NCBI RefSeq assembly: GCF_004664715.2
Contig: NC_051071.1
Span: 33,630,030 to 33,694,029, forward strand
DNA from: Peromyscus leucopus
Lineage: Eukaryota > Chordata > Mammalia > Rodentia > Cricetidae
Direction: 5' to 3'
Length of the DNA: 64,000 nt
Position numbers and translations under genes: made by a program. Every line of letters starts with the position of its first letter. The stretch's first letter is position 1. Of the stretch, positions 42,962 through 55,431 are shown piece by piece. The notes beneath the pieces were generated by a model. That model saw only the letters and a list, made by a program, of their open reading frames with translations, ran no database searches and was not told the DNA's origin.

Positions 42962-44384
42962 CTATGAAATATATGGCCTCTCTGATCCACTAAATCCATA
43001 AATACTCATGTATTTTCTTCTAATACTTTTTGTTTCTATATTTAAATTTTTAATGTGTGATATAAGCTGCAAATGGAATAAAGTACAGATCTAAATTTTC
43101 CTCCAGAATGGGCAGTATTCCTAATCACCCACTGACTGTAATAATTCCTCCTTTTCATACAGATTTTAAATGCTATGTTTATCCTTATGTTAAGTTCTCA
43201 GAAATGCCAGAGGCTGGATTTCATTCCTGTCCAAGCCAATTTGTGCATTTCCAAAACAGTATCATTCTGCTTGAATTCTTTCTCTTTTTATTCTTTGATA
43301 ATTATATCTGATCTTGTCAATATCTCCTTCTTTCTCTTTGTGTTGTATGCTTAATTTTATATTTCACATTGAACTTAAAAAAGAATCTTAGAAAAAAATC
43401 TTAGATTTTCATCTCCTTCAAGGACATCCTTTAAGTCTTGTTCACTTCCTTTAATTCATTAGTTCACTTGACAAATGTTAACTGATCGCTTGCTATAAAT
43501 CTAGGAACAAAGCTGGTGAAGAGTAAGGTTGGAGAAAGCAAGCAAACGCAAGCACCCCTCAGGATCATGCCACAGATGGGAGACTGTCATCCATCCAAAA
43601 GGAATAAAACTCATATTCACTTTAAACAGTAATAAATAAAAGAAGAGGGAAATAAGGGGAGAGTTTCTTGTTTGAACCTTTGCCACATTGCTTCATCCTT
43701 ACTCATCCTGTACTGTTAAGAACAGCCTCCCACCAAGCTTTGGTCATTTCTTTGGATAATCTTGCTTTGTTTCTTTCCATTATCATTTTCCTAAGTTGGG
43801 TTTGAAACAGAGTGGTGATTATAATTATGACCCACATCACATTCATGCGAACTCTGTGCCATTTGACTAGGAAGGATTATGTTGGACATTCTACACTCAA
43901 CAGAAAGGTAGAGGAAGGAGGGGGAAGAGGAGAAGGGGGGAAGAAAAGGAGGAGTAGGTAGTTGGAGGAGGAGAAGGAGAATGCAAATCAATTTCCTTAT
44001 GAGATGTGAGTAACCAAAGTTAACTCATGAGATGTTGGTCCAGGGACATCTGTGGACAATATGCTCATGTTCTTTTCCTTCCTCTCTATCTGAGATCATA
44101 TCTTTTATCATCTCTAGTGTTTATGTGTGTGCTTTTACTGTTCTTTTCTTCAGGAGACTTCCAAGAAATTTCTTTTTTTATGGGTCCTTCCAGAGAATCA
44201 GCTTATAAACATTCCTAGCATCATGCCCCTCTCTCCCCATTGATTAATTTCTGCTTTTATCTTCGGCATTCCTCAATTTGTTCTACTTTTCGCAAGATTA
44301 TAAGTGAGAAAACGTGCAATCCATTTGTGCCTTCTGTTGTCAAGTTTCTAATCCCAGTGTTAATAATCCCACATCACTGAATGC
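42962..44384. other. Unassigned stretch, weak ancient repeat and purine tract
   Basis: A weak ancient-repeat match lies near 43450-43560 ('cttgacaaatgttaactgat'). An irregular GGA/GAA tract lies at 43912-43981. No gene seen. Confidence 0.4.
43912..43981 (+). repeat. GGA-rich purine tract
   Basis: Irregular GGAA, GGGG and GGAGGA units, about 70 bp, interrupted by TAG, TAGTT. Confidence 0.85.
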
Positions 44385-44620
44385 ATGGGGTCATGGTCAA
44401 GTACATAGATTTTGGTGTGGTACCAGTGGTGTAGTCTCATCACACAGTTCTGCCCTGAACAACTATGTACTACAGGCATATAGTTTCCACATCTGTAAAA
44501 TGAAGCTGATGATTATGAAACATCTCCCAGGGTTGATGTGACGATTACTTGAGCAAAGATCTAGAAAGCTCTTAAAGCAGGTCTTGGCACACAGTCACTG
44601 CTGTGTAATACATGAATAAA
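44385..44620 (+). repeat. MIR SINE, sense
   Basis: 'gtttccacatctgtaaaatg', 'tcccagggttgatgtgacga' and 'gcaggtcttggcacacagtc' follow the MIR 3' half in sense. This is one of the best-preserved MIR copies in the window. Confidence 0.8.
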
Positions 44621-44629
44621 TTACATTGA

Positions 44630-44800
44630 TGCAGTGCTTGATTCTTTACAAAGCTTCTCACATTAATTTTCTCCCTTAGAGAGCAAGACAATCCCATAAG
44701 GCAAACAGTCTTCATCAAGACTCTGTGTAAGATAAATCTAGGCAGAGTCAAGTTAGTGAGTGGGAGAGTCAGGTCTTAGGACTCTGTGATCAGGGCATTG
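44630..44800 (-). repeat. MIR SINE, antisense
   Basis: 'cttctcacattaattttctc', 'agacaatcccataaggcaaa' and 'gtgagtgggagagtcaggtc' follow MIR in antisense. It starts about 10 bases after the sense MIR, giving a tail-to-tail pair. Confidence 0.65.
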
Positions 44801-45650
44801 ATTTGAGGCCAAGTGAACTCTTATGTTCAGGACACTTGGGTGGATCAACATAGAGAAGTACGTGCCTGGCTCAAATCCAGACATTGGCAACAGTAGCAGA
44901 CTAGGAGCCCCTCCTTGGAACTGCAATCTACCCAATACTGGGACTGACAGCTTGGTCAACTGCCATGGGGCTGCCTGGCTCTGCCCAAGTACAGGCTGCT
45001 ATCACAGGAAGCAGTGGAGGAAGATCTTGTCTAAGTGCAGGAGATGTGGGTTCCTATTGTGCTGCTGCTTGGATCCTATTTAGTGAGCCTGAGGTTGGTA
45101 ATTTGCTCTGCTCTGTCTTAATTTTCTCCAACAGGAAAAAGGAAAAATAATTCTGTCCAGCATCCTTTATAAATACCCTACAAAATTCAAAGTATGCTGG
45201 TGTTGGTGAACACTTTGAAAGTTGTGGGTGTATCCAACCTGTGGCCCATGGGCCATATATGGTCCAGGAGAGCTATGAATGAATGTGGCTCAATACATTT
45301 GTGGATAACAACATCATACTGTGATGTCATAATGTTGACCATCACCATTGTTTTCCACACAAGTAAGCTATCGCCATGAATTTCTTTGCTTACACAACTC
45401 AGGAATGAATTGCAGCATGGAAGCAGCTCTCAAGCTTTACTATGGGTCCCACAGTCATATGCCTAGGAAACATTCTCAACTCTTGCTCATACTGAGAGCA
45501 TCAATGTCCTCACATGACAAAAAGGAGAAAGCCGCTAGTTGTACATTCAAACAGAAATGCAATTTCCAATTGGCGTTTCCTTGATGTTAAACACAACAGA
45601 ATTTTTCATAAACAATTTCTATGGAACACCTACAAAATTAAACAAGAGAA
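44801..45650. other. Unassigned stretch, possible MIR at about 45040-45190
   Basis: 'gaggttggtaatttgctctg' near 45090 is weakly MIR-like. No gene seen; 86- and 61-codon frames at 44823-45150 have no domain. Confidence 0.35.
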
Positions 45651-45731
45651 GGCTTGGGGTACAGCAGAGCTGTATAAGGCTTAGCTAGCATGGACAAGGT
45701 TCAACTCTTAGTACCATGATGAAGAAAAAAA
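45651..45731 (+). mobile_element. ID-type SINE remnant
   Basis: 'aaggcttggggtacagcaga' and 'aaggttcaactcttagtacc' follow the ID head, with an A-rich end. It lies 13 bases before a B4 element in the same orientation. Confidence 0.6.
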
Positions 45732-45744
45732 TGTAACTATGTAA

Positions 45745-46023
45745 GGGGCTGGGGAGAAATATCTGTGGGTAAGACTGCTATGCAAGCATTAGGACCTGAG
45801 TTCAAATTCCAGGGACCTACATAAGATGATGGTTGTGTGTATACCTATAAGCCTGATACTGTGGAGGGAGGGAGGATCCCTAGGTTTGATGGCTAACAGC
45901 CTAGTTCCAAGTTCAACGAGAGACCCTGTCTCAAAAGAGTAAGGTGGAGAACAGCAGAGCAAGATGCCTGACACCCCTGGCCTCACATGCTACACCACAC
46001 CACACACCACACCACAACACATA

Positions 46024-46080
<57 letters not shown>
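45745..46080 (+). mobile_element. B4 SINE with long CA tail
   Basis: 'ggggctggggagaaatatct' head, 'attaggacctgagttcaaat', B1-like centre, 'gagagaccctgtctcaaaag', 'taaggtggagaacagcagag' and 'atgcctgacacccctggcct' then a CA-rich tail. This is the complete B4 order. Confidence 0.8.
46031..46079 (+). repeat. (CA)n microsatellite in B4 tail
   Basis: About 24 pure dinucleotides, preceded by CCACA units from 45990. Confidence 0.97.
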
Positions 46081-46083
<3 letters not shown>

Positions 46084-47217
46084 AGATAAGGAAGCAAAGC
46101 TTCCCTTAGCTCTTCTTTGTTGTTGTAAGAGTGTGAACCCCCTGGGGAAAATCAAATTCAGTGGGGAAAGGGATTAATCCATGTCCATTACACATTATAA
46201 GAACCATGTCCATTGATACTTATGTCTTGTCCACTGTAATTCTCTGACATTTTTAACTAACTATACTTTGGTCTCTATTCTTGTAACATGAGCTGAATTT
46301 GTTTATTAACTGGTTTATATTTTCTTGATGAACAGCTAGTTTGACTTTCACAAAATTTACAGAATAGTAATGAAAGAAGATGTATAGGTCAAGGGTGTAT
46401 GTATAAAGGGCAGGTAAGTGTGGGAGACAGTGCCCTGATTTCTGATTTCTATTTCAAGTAGAATCCTATTATGTGAACATCTGTATTTTAGAATAGAATA
46501 TTTTCTTTCTTTGCAAAGAAGAGAGAGAGGGAGAGGGAGAGGGGGGAGGAAGGAAGAGAGGGAGAGATTCTTCTGAGAGCTGAAATGTTTCTACTTTTAA
46601 GTGTTTTATTCTTTTGCTGTCAGGGGAGGCAGGGAATTGTGAGAAGGAAAAAGATTAGATATGGAAATTAAAGAAATTAATGTTCAAAGAGTTTGTTGGA
46701 GAGGACCTTGGCTGGACTTGCCACTTGAGGAGAGGATATAGTTCTCTGTGGCTACTTCTGGATGCACCTATGCCTACTCAAGCTAGCAAAGGAATCCCAG
46801 GGCTACTTCCCTAAAGCCCCTATGGATATAAGATGTTCTTAGCCAGATACAATATGTGTCCTTAAAGAAGGCTATTGTCTATTCCAATTGCTCGGCCCTC
46901 ATCAGACCACCTTAGAACAATACATACAGGTAGAGGCCAGCAAAGTGGACAGCAATGAGTGATGATATGATATCTATTGTTAGATATTTATCTATACACA
47001 TGCCCAGATGATCCCAGAGAGAGAGAGAAAAAAATCTCATCTAACCCACTAGAAAACAAAGTTTTAACCTGTTATAGTCACTTGGCATATGAAAGATATA
47101 CAAGAAATGTCTGCAAAATGAGTGAATGAGTCTTAACAACTCAGTAGAGATGGGATAATTATAATGGGTGTGGCAGTTTTGACATTATATTTGATGTCAA
47201 AATACATTGATATTATA
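46081..47217. other. Unassigned stretch with a GA-rich tract
   Basis: A purine tract of GAGA/GGGA units lies at 46519-46567. No frame or repeat family otherwise recognised. Confidence 0.4.
46519..46567 (+). repeat. GA-rich purine tract
   Basis: 'agagagagggagagggagag' followed by G-rich and GGAA units; purine-only on the + strand. Confidence 0.85.
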
Positions 47218-47640
47218 TAGCTCCCAAATGTGTGGACTGGATATATATGGTCTCCAACACACCAGTGTTCAGAGGTGAAATTTTGGGGAAATGACCATGA
47301 GGAGTTGGCCTATAACAACAAATTAATCCATTGATAGATTCAGACATTAAATGACTATGGGAGGTAATGGAACTGTGGAAAGTGGAGTTTAGCTAACAGA
47401 AGGGTCACTGATACCATGCCCTAGAAAAGTATACTTATTTTAGACCTTCACTTGTCACTGTCTCCGTTTTGTGGCTGCCATGGTGCAAGCAACTTCTTTC
47501 TACTACATGGTTCCATCTCATGATGTTCTGCTCTGCACCCCTGGCCTGGAACAATAGGACAAACCAATCATGAGCTGAAACTAGGAACCACGATAGCCTT
47601 TTAAACTTTTTGGCAGGTGTTTATCCCAGCAATGAAAGGC
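47218..47640 (+). mobile_element. MaLR-type LTR, sense, diverged
   Basis: 'caccagtgttcagaggtgaa', 'gttggcctataacaacaaat' and 'ctgaaactaggaaccacgat' with 'ttatcccagcaatgaaaggc' follow the order of an older MaLR LTR. Confidence 0.45.
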
Positions 47641-48089
47641 CAGGTTAATCCAATGAGACAGCAACATTTCAGAAATGCTAACGGTAGAGGTGCTGGGATT
47701 CAAAACCAGGGATGCCCAGGTTCTACAACCAGTGCCTTTTAAGGCACCTTGTTGTCCTCACATAACCAACTGTGATGAATGCAGAGGACACTCTGATCTG
47801 GAGCTTCAAGTCACATTCTCCCAAGATCCGGTGAGGAATGGAAATATTTATCTGAGGAAAGAACATCTCTAACAAGATATGACAAGGCACTAAGCTGAAA
47901 GGATTAGTCCAAGGTCAAATAATGGATATACATACTGTCACTCAGCACTGCCATTCCCATAACAGACTTCTATACTCTTAGCAGTCATTTTTTCCACTGA
48001 ATATTCTCAGCAACTGTCTATGCACCCCTCCCCATTGACTGAAGCAAGCATGCTTGATAAATGCTCTTCAGTGTTGCTAGGAAAACTTT
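47641..48089. other. Unassigned stretch, no gene seen
   Basis: A 65-codon frame at 47675-47872 has no recognisable feature. Confidence 0.35.
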
Positions 48090-48620
48090 TTTTTTTTTTA
48101 ACTTATTCTTTGTGTCTTTCACATCATGCATCTCAGTCCCATTCATTTCCCTGGCCCTTCATATTCACCCTCTGCCCTTGTAACCTCCCCTCCCCAAATA
48201 GAATAAAATAAAATTTAAAAGAAAGAAAAAGGAAGAATCTTGTCATGGAAGCTGTAGTATGACACAGTGAGTCACACAGTAAACCCCTTTATTCATATTG
48301 CACATATCTTTATGTGCAAGGGTTCAGTGCAGAGTCATTGGTCTGGTTTGAGGCCTCTGGTTTCTGCTATGCTATCGATGCCGGGCGCTCACTGGGGCTC
48401 TTCTAGGTTGTCCTGTTGTTGCCCTGTGTCATGGAGATCCTGCAGCTTTGGGTCTTCAGGTCAGGTCCCTTCGCGTGCTCCAGCAGATCATAAATGAGGG
48501 TGGATGCTGAGGTAGGCCAACTCATAACCCTGGTTCTGGGTCTGGGTTGTTGCAAGGTTGGCTCCCACCAGCCCTCCCTGGTCTTCACTCCCGGGGTGAG
48601 CTCTCTTGCATTGGCTAGGT
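48090..48620 (-). mobile_element. Rodent L1 (Lx-like) fragment, antisense
   Basis: 'acatcatgcatctcagtccc', 'tggaagctgtagtatgacac', 'ggtttgaggcctctggtttc' and 'ccctgtgtcatggagatcct' with 'gcagctttgggtcttcaggt' follow a familiar rodent-specific L1 string. Fairly well preserved, so younger than the L1M copies. Orientation inferred from the pyrimidine-rich leading side. Confidence 0.65.
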
Positions 48621-49899
48621 TAATTTCTAATGTCCCTCCCTCTAATTTATTTTGTCCCTTGCTACTTTTTTACCTTATTCTTATGTTTTACAATGTGAAA
48701 TGAATCCTGAAAGTCTCTCTTCTACCCCATGGCACAAAACCCAGGTAGACTCTAGGTGTTCCCCAACAGTGTCCTCTATTAAATCTACCTTCCAGATTAA
48801 AAAAAAAACACTATTAACTACAACTTGTATAAATGTTGGTGACAGGAAAAGATGCCCCTTTCTGAGGTTTAGACAACAACTCTCACAAACACTGAATTCC
48901 GTGAGCTAGCTAAAGCAAAGTTCTGGGACACATTTTAAATATAAAGAACTAGCCTTGTTCACTGACTTACAGTCAACATTTTCCTGGGTCCCACATAAAG
49001 TGAAGACTGCCACAAGACAAGTTGGCCCATTGAAAATGCCATTTTCTAAGCAGCATCACTTTTGGATTTGGGCCAAGCTCAAGGACTGTAAAATAAGGGT
49101 TGCTTTTTGTCCCTAATGTGAGTTTCACAGCTGGGTATCTGGCTTTTGAAGGTTTAGGAAGAATAAGAGGGAAGATTTCATATTGATTTGTTTCCAAGTT
49201 TACTTTTTAATAACACAAATAACCTTCAGTATCTCCTAAGGAATTCTATCAGCACTATCACAGTATAAAGCTCAAATCTCTAGGTTTGAAATCCTAGCCC
49301 ATGTTCTACCCGGGGTTGTTAGTTCCAAACAATAGAAATCGATTGTGATTGACTTAAGTATTAAATAGGAAGTGAATGCATAGGGTGGTCAAGGAATTGA
49401 GCTGATGGTTGAAGAACGAGGCTCAAGAAAAGATAGAAATATCTGAGCACAGTCAAGCTCTTGTGGCACCCACAGAGGCCCTGATCTCTTTTTCAGCACT
49501 CTGTACTGCTAGGCACAGGTGCCTTGAACACCAACACCTGACACTGAGACATGAATCTTGTCTGTTTGTCCCTATCTTTTTGCACCATTCTTCATAATCC
49601 AAACAAGATAATCACACTTAAACTTTGGTCCAAGATTTTGCTGTTAGTGAGTGGAGACAGGAAATAATTGCCCATCTCCTTGGCTTCTTTTCCAATAGGA
49701 AAGTGTTTAAGAGCTGGGAAACCCAAATGATGAAATCCTGTTAAAACAAAATGTGCAAGTGAATACAAAATAAATATTTAATGTCAGTGAGCTGCCTCAA
49801 TGACAAACAAGTACCTGTATTTATTAGTTAATTTCTTCAAGCAGTATATAAAATACTATATTATATGTTATATACATTCAGGCAATGCACCACGCATAA
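48621..49899. other. Unassigned stretch, no gene seen
   Basis: Frames up to 85 codons without domains. No repeat named. Confidence 0.4.
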
Positions 49900-50110
49900 C
49901 ACATAAATAATCTCCATTATCTCTTTGAACTCTGCATAGCATCCCTAGGGTGACAGGTATTGTCTTGTTAGGGCCAAGGAAGAGAAATGGGTTACAGAGC
50001 ATGTAAACACAAGAACCAAAATTCAAAGGAAACCTTGAAGCCCACACTAGTTCCCGAACCACTGAGCTGTACTTTTTCTCAGTGAGCACCGTTACTCTGC
50101 CTTGGCTCTG
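49900..50110 (-). repeat. MIR SINE, antisense
   Basis: 'tccattatctctttgaactc', 'tccctagggtgacaggtatt' and 'gagaaatgggttacagagca' follow the MIR core in antisense; 'ttcccgaaccactgagctgt' matches its 5' end. Confidence 0.65.
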
Positions 50111-50164
50111 GATCTGCACCTGCTGGGAATATGATGGATGTTTGTGCTGACGCTTCCTTACAGC

Positions 50165-50245
50165 AGACATTCAGAGAGTACTTTCTATGTACAAGTCCAT
50201 GTTACTGGCACCGTGGGGCAGATATAAACATGAGTGAAGCATGTG
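50165..50245 (+). repeat. Ancient mammalian repeat fragment
   Basis: 'cattcagagagtactttcta' and 'tgtacaagtccatgttactg' with 'gcagatataaacatgag' resemble the same ancient repeat type as 14275. Confidence 0.4.
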
Positions 50246-51999
50246 CTAATACCTAACTACAAAAAGAACACATGCCAAAGTCAGGCAGAAGATACATCCT
50301 TCAAATTCCTTCAAGGAGGGCTTGCTCTTTCTTGCTTAGCCCATATTCTCAGTGCTTAGGATGGATATTGGCCTATCACAGGTTCTTAGTACATGGATGA
50401 ATTAAAATATCTAACAGACATTCACTAAGCTCAGATTGTGAGACATGAACACTTCCAAGCTGCTTTTGGTATGTACTATTGTTTGTCTTGCTTCCCCCCC
50501 CCCCAAGAATCACATGCAGAAGAGAGCCACAGCTGGAATGCAAATCCTGCAAACTGTACCCTATGTGGAGAAGGGCTTTCAGCCTCAAAGAACAGCTAGA
50601 TATATCTGTCTAGGCCCTCACGTTTGTACCTCTTGACTTCCATAGAGGACAAGGTGTCTTTGCGGCAGCTCTTCCAAGAAAGAAGAGACTGTTTGCTTCG
50701 GAATTCTACCTTGCCCCATAACTCAGTCTTTTGCTGCCAACTGGCAGGAGTGACCCATATACCCACCTCTAATCTGCTGTCTGTAACTAAGGTGAAATAA
50801 TGAGATAACTGGCTTTAGCCAGTCAAATTGGATCCAGGGACATGTTAAGAAGTGGTGGGGATAAGGCTTAGTGGGGTCCAGCCCTACAGCAGGAAGATCA
50901 ACTTCCCCTGGAGCTCTAGTCTATCTGGAGATGGGTATCTAAAAATAAATGGAAGTCCAATAGTCTTAAAACTGTAGCTTGTCCTAGCCCCTACATAAAC
51001 TGTTTTCCCCTCTATTTATATGTCTATGATCAAATTTATGTTATAGATTAGTCACAATAGATATTAATAATAATAATCAATAGAGAACTATGGTAATAGT
51101 TTATAGTAAGAACTATGTGAATGAGATCTCTCTGGGTGCAAGTATTCCTCTCCCATTCTTCTCCTTTCTGGTGACGATGTGAAGATGCAGTGCCTATGTG
51201 GAATAATGAGGTGAATGAATGGTTACCAAATGTCAGCCTAACAGTCTACAAGAAGTAGTTTTGTACAAACCCTGAAATGCTGCAACTATTGGTCTGGTAG
51301 CCATGACAGCTAGTAAGAGACTAAGAAGCCAGTGGCATTTACAGTGTGGATATGCTAGTCAAGGGATGACTCACGTCCCATGCTGCAAAGCAGGACTGTG
51401 CAGGATCTCATCACGCTGTTCAGACTGGGTGCAATATAAAAGCTGGGAATTGTTTACTTCTAAAAGCTTCCATTTAGAATTTGTGGGCCAAGGTTAACTA
51501 CAGCAAACTGGAATTGAGGAATTGGCAGGTAGACACTCTCCAGGTAGTAACTATGCATACTATAACCCCAGTTTTAAAATTCCTACAACATCACCAATGC
51601 TCAGCCAAATTCCCAAAACTGCCTTGGCAAAAATATCCCATATCCACCACCATGTGCCTTCAACCTGCTTTTCCTGGCTCACTCCTAGCCACTGAACATC
51701 CCCTGTCCTTGCAGCCTAGAACTAATTATCCTTTCCTTTTAGCATGATGCTTCTCAGCCATGTGGTTTGGCCATGCTATCCTGTGCCCCAAGGCTTTGCT
51801 ACACTCAGGAGAACCGTAGCCCCTTCTGTAAGCTCTGCCCAATCCCCACTCCCTCAGCTGAATGTGGATGGAGCTATGGCTTCCCAGTACTGCCCAGCAT
51901 CTCCATTCCAGGGACCCTGAAGAATGCTGTGGTAGCCAAGTTGCCCTTGTCCCCCAAAACCAGGCAGGGCATCTGAAAGATAGATGTCTTTCAGCCTAT
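50246..51999. other. Unassigned stretch of 1.75 kb, no gene seen
   Basis: A cytosine run of 11 lies at 50495-50505. Frames of 64-88 codons at 51303-51976 show no domain. Confidence 0.4.
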
Positions 52000-52215
52000 T
52001 TTTAAAACTGAATTTATTTTTAGGCAGTATACAAGCTAATGGATTTCACTGTAACATTTTCACATATATACATCATTACACTTAATTATCCCCCCAACTC
52101 ACCTCTTGCCCTCTCTCCCTCTTTTGCTGAATCCCTACCTTCAAATAGTCCATCCTTTGGCTTTTATGTCAAATATATTCCGTTAATCCCTTTCCCTTTC
52201 CCCCTGCTAGTCTTT
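52000..52215 (-). mobile_element. Rodent L1 fragment, antisense
   Basis: 'gtaacattttcacatatata', 'cttgccctctctccctcttt' and 'tttggcttttatgtcaaata' resemble a common antisense rodent L1 segment. Ends at a short A run. Confidence 0.4.
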
Positions 52216-52364
52216 GAAAAAAAAAAAAAAGGAAGTAAATGAAACCTAATGCTAAATATTCTCAATGTCCTGACAATTCTCTTCACAATTCCAAAGTGGG
52301 TATTTGTTGATATAATCATGTTTGTTTTCTATTTTTCCCTTGAAAAAAATATATGCTCTGTAGG

Positions 52365-52436
52365 GGCTATGTCTCTTGCCCACCCCCACCCCACACCTGT
52401 CCCAGGGGCTTAATAAATATTTGGTGAATAAATAAA
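52365..52436 (+). repeat. L2/MIR 3' tail remnant
   Basis: 'cagggg' followed by 'cttaataaatatttggtgaa' and 'taaata' matches the shared L2/MIR tail. Confidence 0.5.
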
Positions 52437-54279
52437 ACATCTGGGGTTCACAGCTGCCTGCAAAAAGCACACCCACCATTTTTCCATCAATTCGATCTCC
52501 TTCACCAAGTAAATAATATTGCTGTAGGAATAGAGAAGAAATCTAGCCTTTATTCCAGGCATCTTTTTATAGCTTCCATTAGTGCAGAGACACAGACCCG
52601 AGTCACATGATTTTGTATTTAGAATATTAATTTTCCCTAGGTCAGGCAGAAGCAGCAATACTTTCCTTAATGAAATGCTCTTGTACTAATTTCTATTTGT
52701 ATGCAAAGGACGTCGTGGGTTTAACACATTGAGACAGTCTCTCCCAGCTAGATCTGCCTTGCGAAGAAGGGGAAGGCATCTGATTTATTACATATAAACA
52801 AAATGAATAAGATAACATTTTATTAGTTAGCAACCATTATAAAAACAGCAATGAAATGGGGTAGTACAAGTGGAAGACGCCCTTATCAATAAATCCTGGG
52901 GAAGTTTAGGACCCCGGTACATGTTAGAATAATAAAACAGATAATTAAAAGGACCACATTGCAGACCTGTATCACTTCATCAGGAGCTTTGAAACAATAG
53001 GAAACACCAGGGCAGCCATGGTCTGTTAATTGCTAACCTTTTGGAAAGAAAAGACATTTGCAGTTCAAGTTGGTTTAGTACATTGTGAAAAAAATCCATT
53101 TTTAGGTTCTATGGTGTTCGAAACATTCAAATCCAAGTAAGAGATGTCTTTCACATCAATGTATTTCAGGGTCTGGTTTCTGATGGTGAGACAGTAATGG
53201 TTTTATGAAATTAGCCATCCTGTCAATTACGTATGTCCTAACTAATAGCAGTAGGTGACAAAGACTTGTTTTTTATCATTTTCTCTGGAAAAGAGTCTTG
53301 GTTTTTCTTCCCTTGTCTAAGAATCTTCATTTCATCCCCCCAAAATCCTTATGACACATGGAAAATACTTTTTTATACAAAAGCATGGCAAGGAAACACA
53401 GAGCTGGGAGGATTTTCATTTCCCAGAGAGCTGTAGTCAGTTTTTAGAAAGTAAATTGTGTCCTGTCCTCCCTCCCCAGGTCAGTGTCTCCCTCCCTCCT
53501 CCTGGTCAGTTTAATATGAGTCACCGCCAAGGCTTTGTTGTGTGGAATAACATTTTCTCCTGGGACTCAGTTCATGCAAAACACACCCTGCTGAGAGAGT
53601 GGAAATCTACCCATAAGACATTCTCCCAGCAGCAAGACCCTGGAGGAAACCTGATCAGAATGTTTAACGACTTCACTGCCTCCTTTGCCTTTAACTCCTC
53701 CAAATTACTCAGAGTGGGAAAAAATATTAAGTCAACCACTTATTTAAGACCGATCATACCAAGTGGCAACAGATACAGTGAGATATGGCCTGATTTAGAA
53801 ACAAAAAATCTGAAAATGAGTAGATTATTTCTGTTATTTTCCTGATAATTTCTGTTCTTGCTCTTCTTTCTCCCCACTTTGTTTATACTCACTCTGCAGT
53901 CATTCAATTGATCAATTCGTGAATATTTCTCAAAAAGAAAATTTAACTGCCACAAACTCAATAAGTTACATTAAGCCAAGCAGGTATTATTCTGCAACAT
54001 TTTGATAAACTCAGATGTATTTTATGTGGTGTGACATGGATTACCACTAAAATAATATATGTGTTCATACGTGATAAACCACAAGCATGATCTGTTGAGA
54101 CTGCCTTACGAAAAATGTTGGAACAGGTTCATCTTTCCAATGCATACAGATATAATACAGTTAATAATGCAATATGAATGCAATTTACAATGATAATACA
54201 ATTATAATACTAAAACAATTCTATGTAACTAGTAGTGTGAGGCAATGTAAGGTATGGAATATATGCATGCATGCATCTA

Positions 54280-54313
<34 letters not shown>

Positions 54314-55431
54314 TCTGTACACATACTGTTGTTTTTAAGGAGTCAACATAATAATTATAGAAAACATGGGAATGGGAGCCTGGCCCAAGAATTTTGTTTC
54401 TCTGTCATCAACATTTACAGGATGGTTATGTAAAACCCTGGAAGGAAAATAACATCTCACCGAAAGCAGCTCACATCTTAGAGAAAGACCAGACAGAGCT
54501 GGCAAGAGCCAGCAGCTTGAAAAGGCATCAAAAGATACCCGGCTTGATGGTCAAGCAACAGAGGTTTGATAGCTCATGAGCCAGACATTGCATCATTTCC
54601 ATCCCTTTACTGAAAACACTTTTATCTAGGTTTTCAACTGTGTACTTATAATATACTCCACCATAGGATGCAGAGCTGTACAGTGTATGCCTGTATAAAA
54701 GCCCTGTTAAAAATTTCAAAGTTTGCAAACTGGAAGAATAAGTGAGTGGTTCATTTAATTTATTTTAATCAGTTCTATCAGGAAAATGCAACTCTATTGA
54801 AGGCAAACCTTTGCAGAAGCAGGGAGCAATTATGCTTTGCGTGTGGAGTGCTCTTTTTAAAAAGACCATGTGTGCAGCATTAAAAAAAAAAAAAGCTTAG
54901 CAATGTCAATCATCTTGATTTCACATTCCTTTAGTTCAGTCTTTAAACACTGCAAAAATTATAGAAAGCTAAAGCTGTTTCTCCCAAGATTCTGTGCAGC
55001 TGTTTTCTGCAGTTCTTGAACAGATTTCATATAAATGCATTTCCACAGGTACCAGTTCTTTAGGTAGAAGCAACCACAGTGACAATCTTATCCTCCTTTT
55101 ATGTAGGTATTCTCACATATCTTCAAGAGAATAATTCACCAAACAGGCCCCATGAGCAAGCAGAACTTTCACTAAACTTAAGTAACATCTCCTACCTGCT
55201 ACCATCATGCTTTGCAGGAGTCACTCTGAGGCTGAGAAGTAAATGGCAACCATTCAAAATGGCAGCTGTTTTTAAGGAAATGTGTTATATTGTTGAAGAC
55301 CTGGTAGGAGGTAGGAATAACATCTCTGCAATACATATCAACTTCCAAAGACAGATAAATCTAAGATCCTGTCCCCAGAGAGAGCATAGATCAGGAAATC
55401 TCTCCTCTCCCTCCTTTCATGGCTTTGAATA
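52437..55431. other. Repeat-poor stretch of 3 kb with one 164-codon open frame
   Basis: Apart from a CA array at 54281 I recognise no transposon here. The part at about 52660-53060 is rich in homeodomain-type TAAT/ATTA cores ('gataattaaaaggaccac', 'ctgttaattgctaacctttt'). A + strand frame at 53351-53845 (164 codons) lies outside any recognised repeat but has no known domain, and I do not call it a gene. Possible non-coding regulatory DNA, by inference only. Confidence 0.35.
54281..54310 (+). repeat. (AC)15 microsatellite
   Basis: Preceded at 54263-54277 by a short GCAT run, so alternating purine-pyrimidine DNA extends over about 48 bases with one break. Confidence 0.95.

Noticed and set aside
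50495..50505. Run of 11 C as a G-quadruplex on the reverse strand
   Set aside because: A single G run cannot by itself form an intramolecular quadruplex, and no neighbouring G runs are present.
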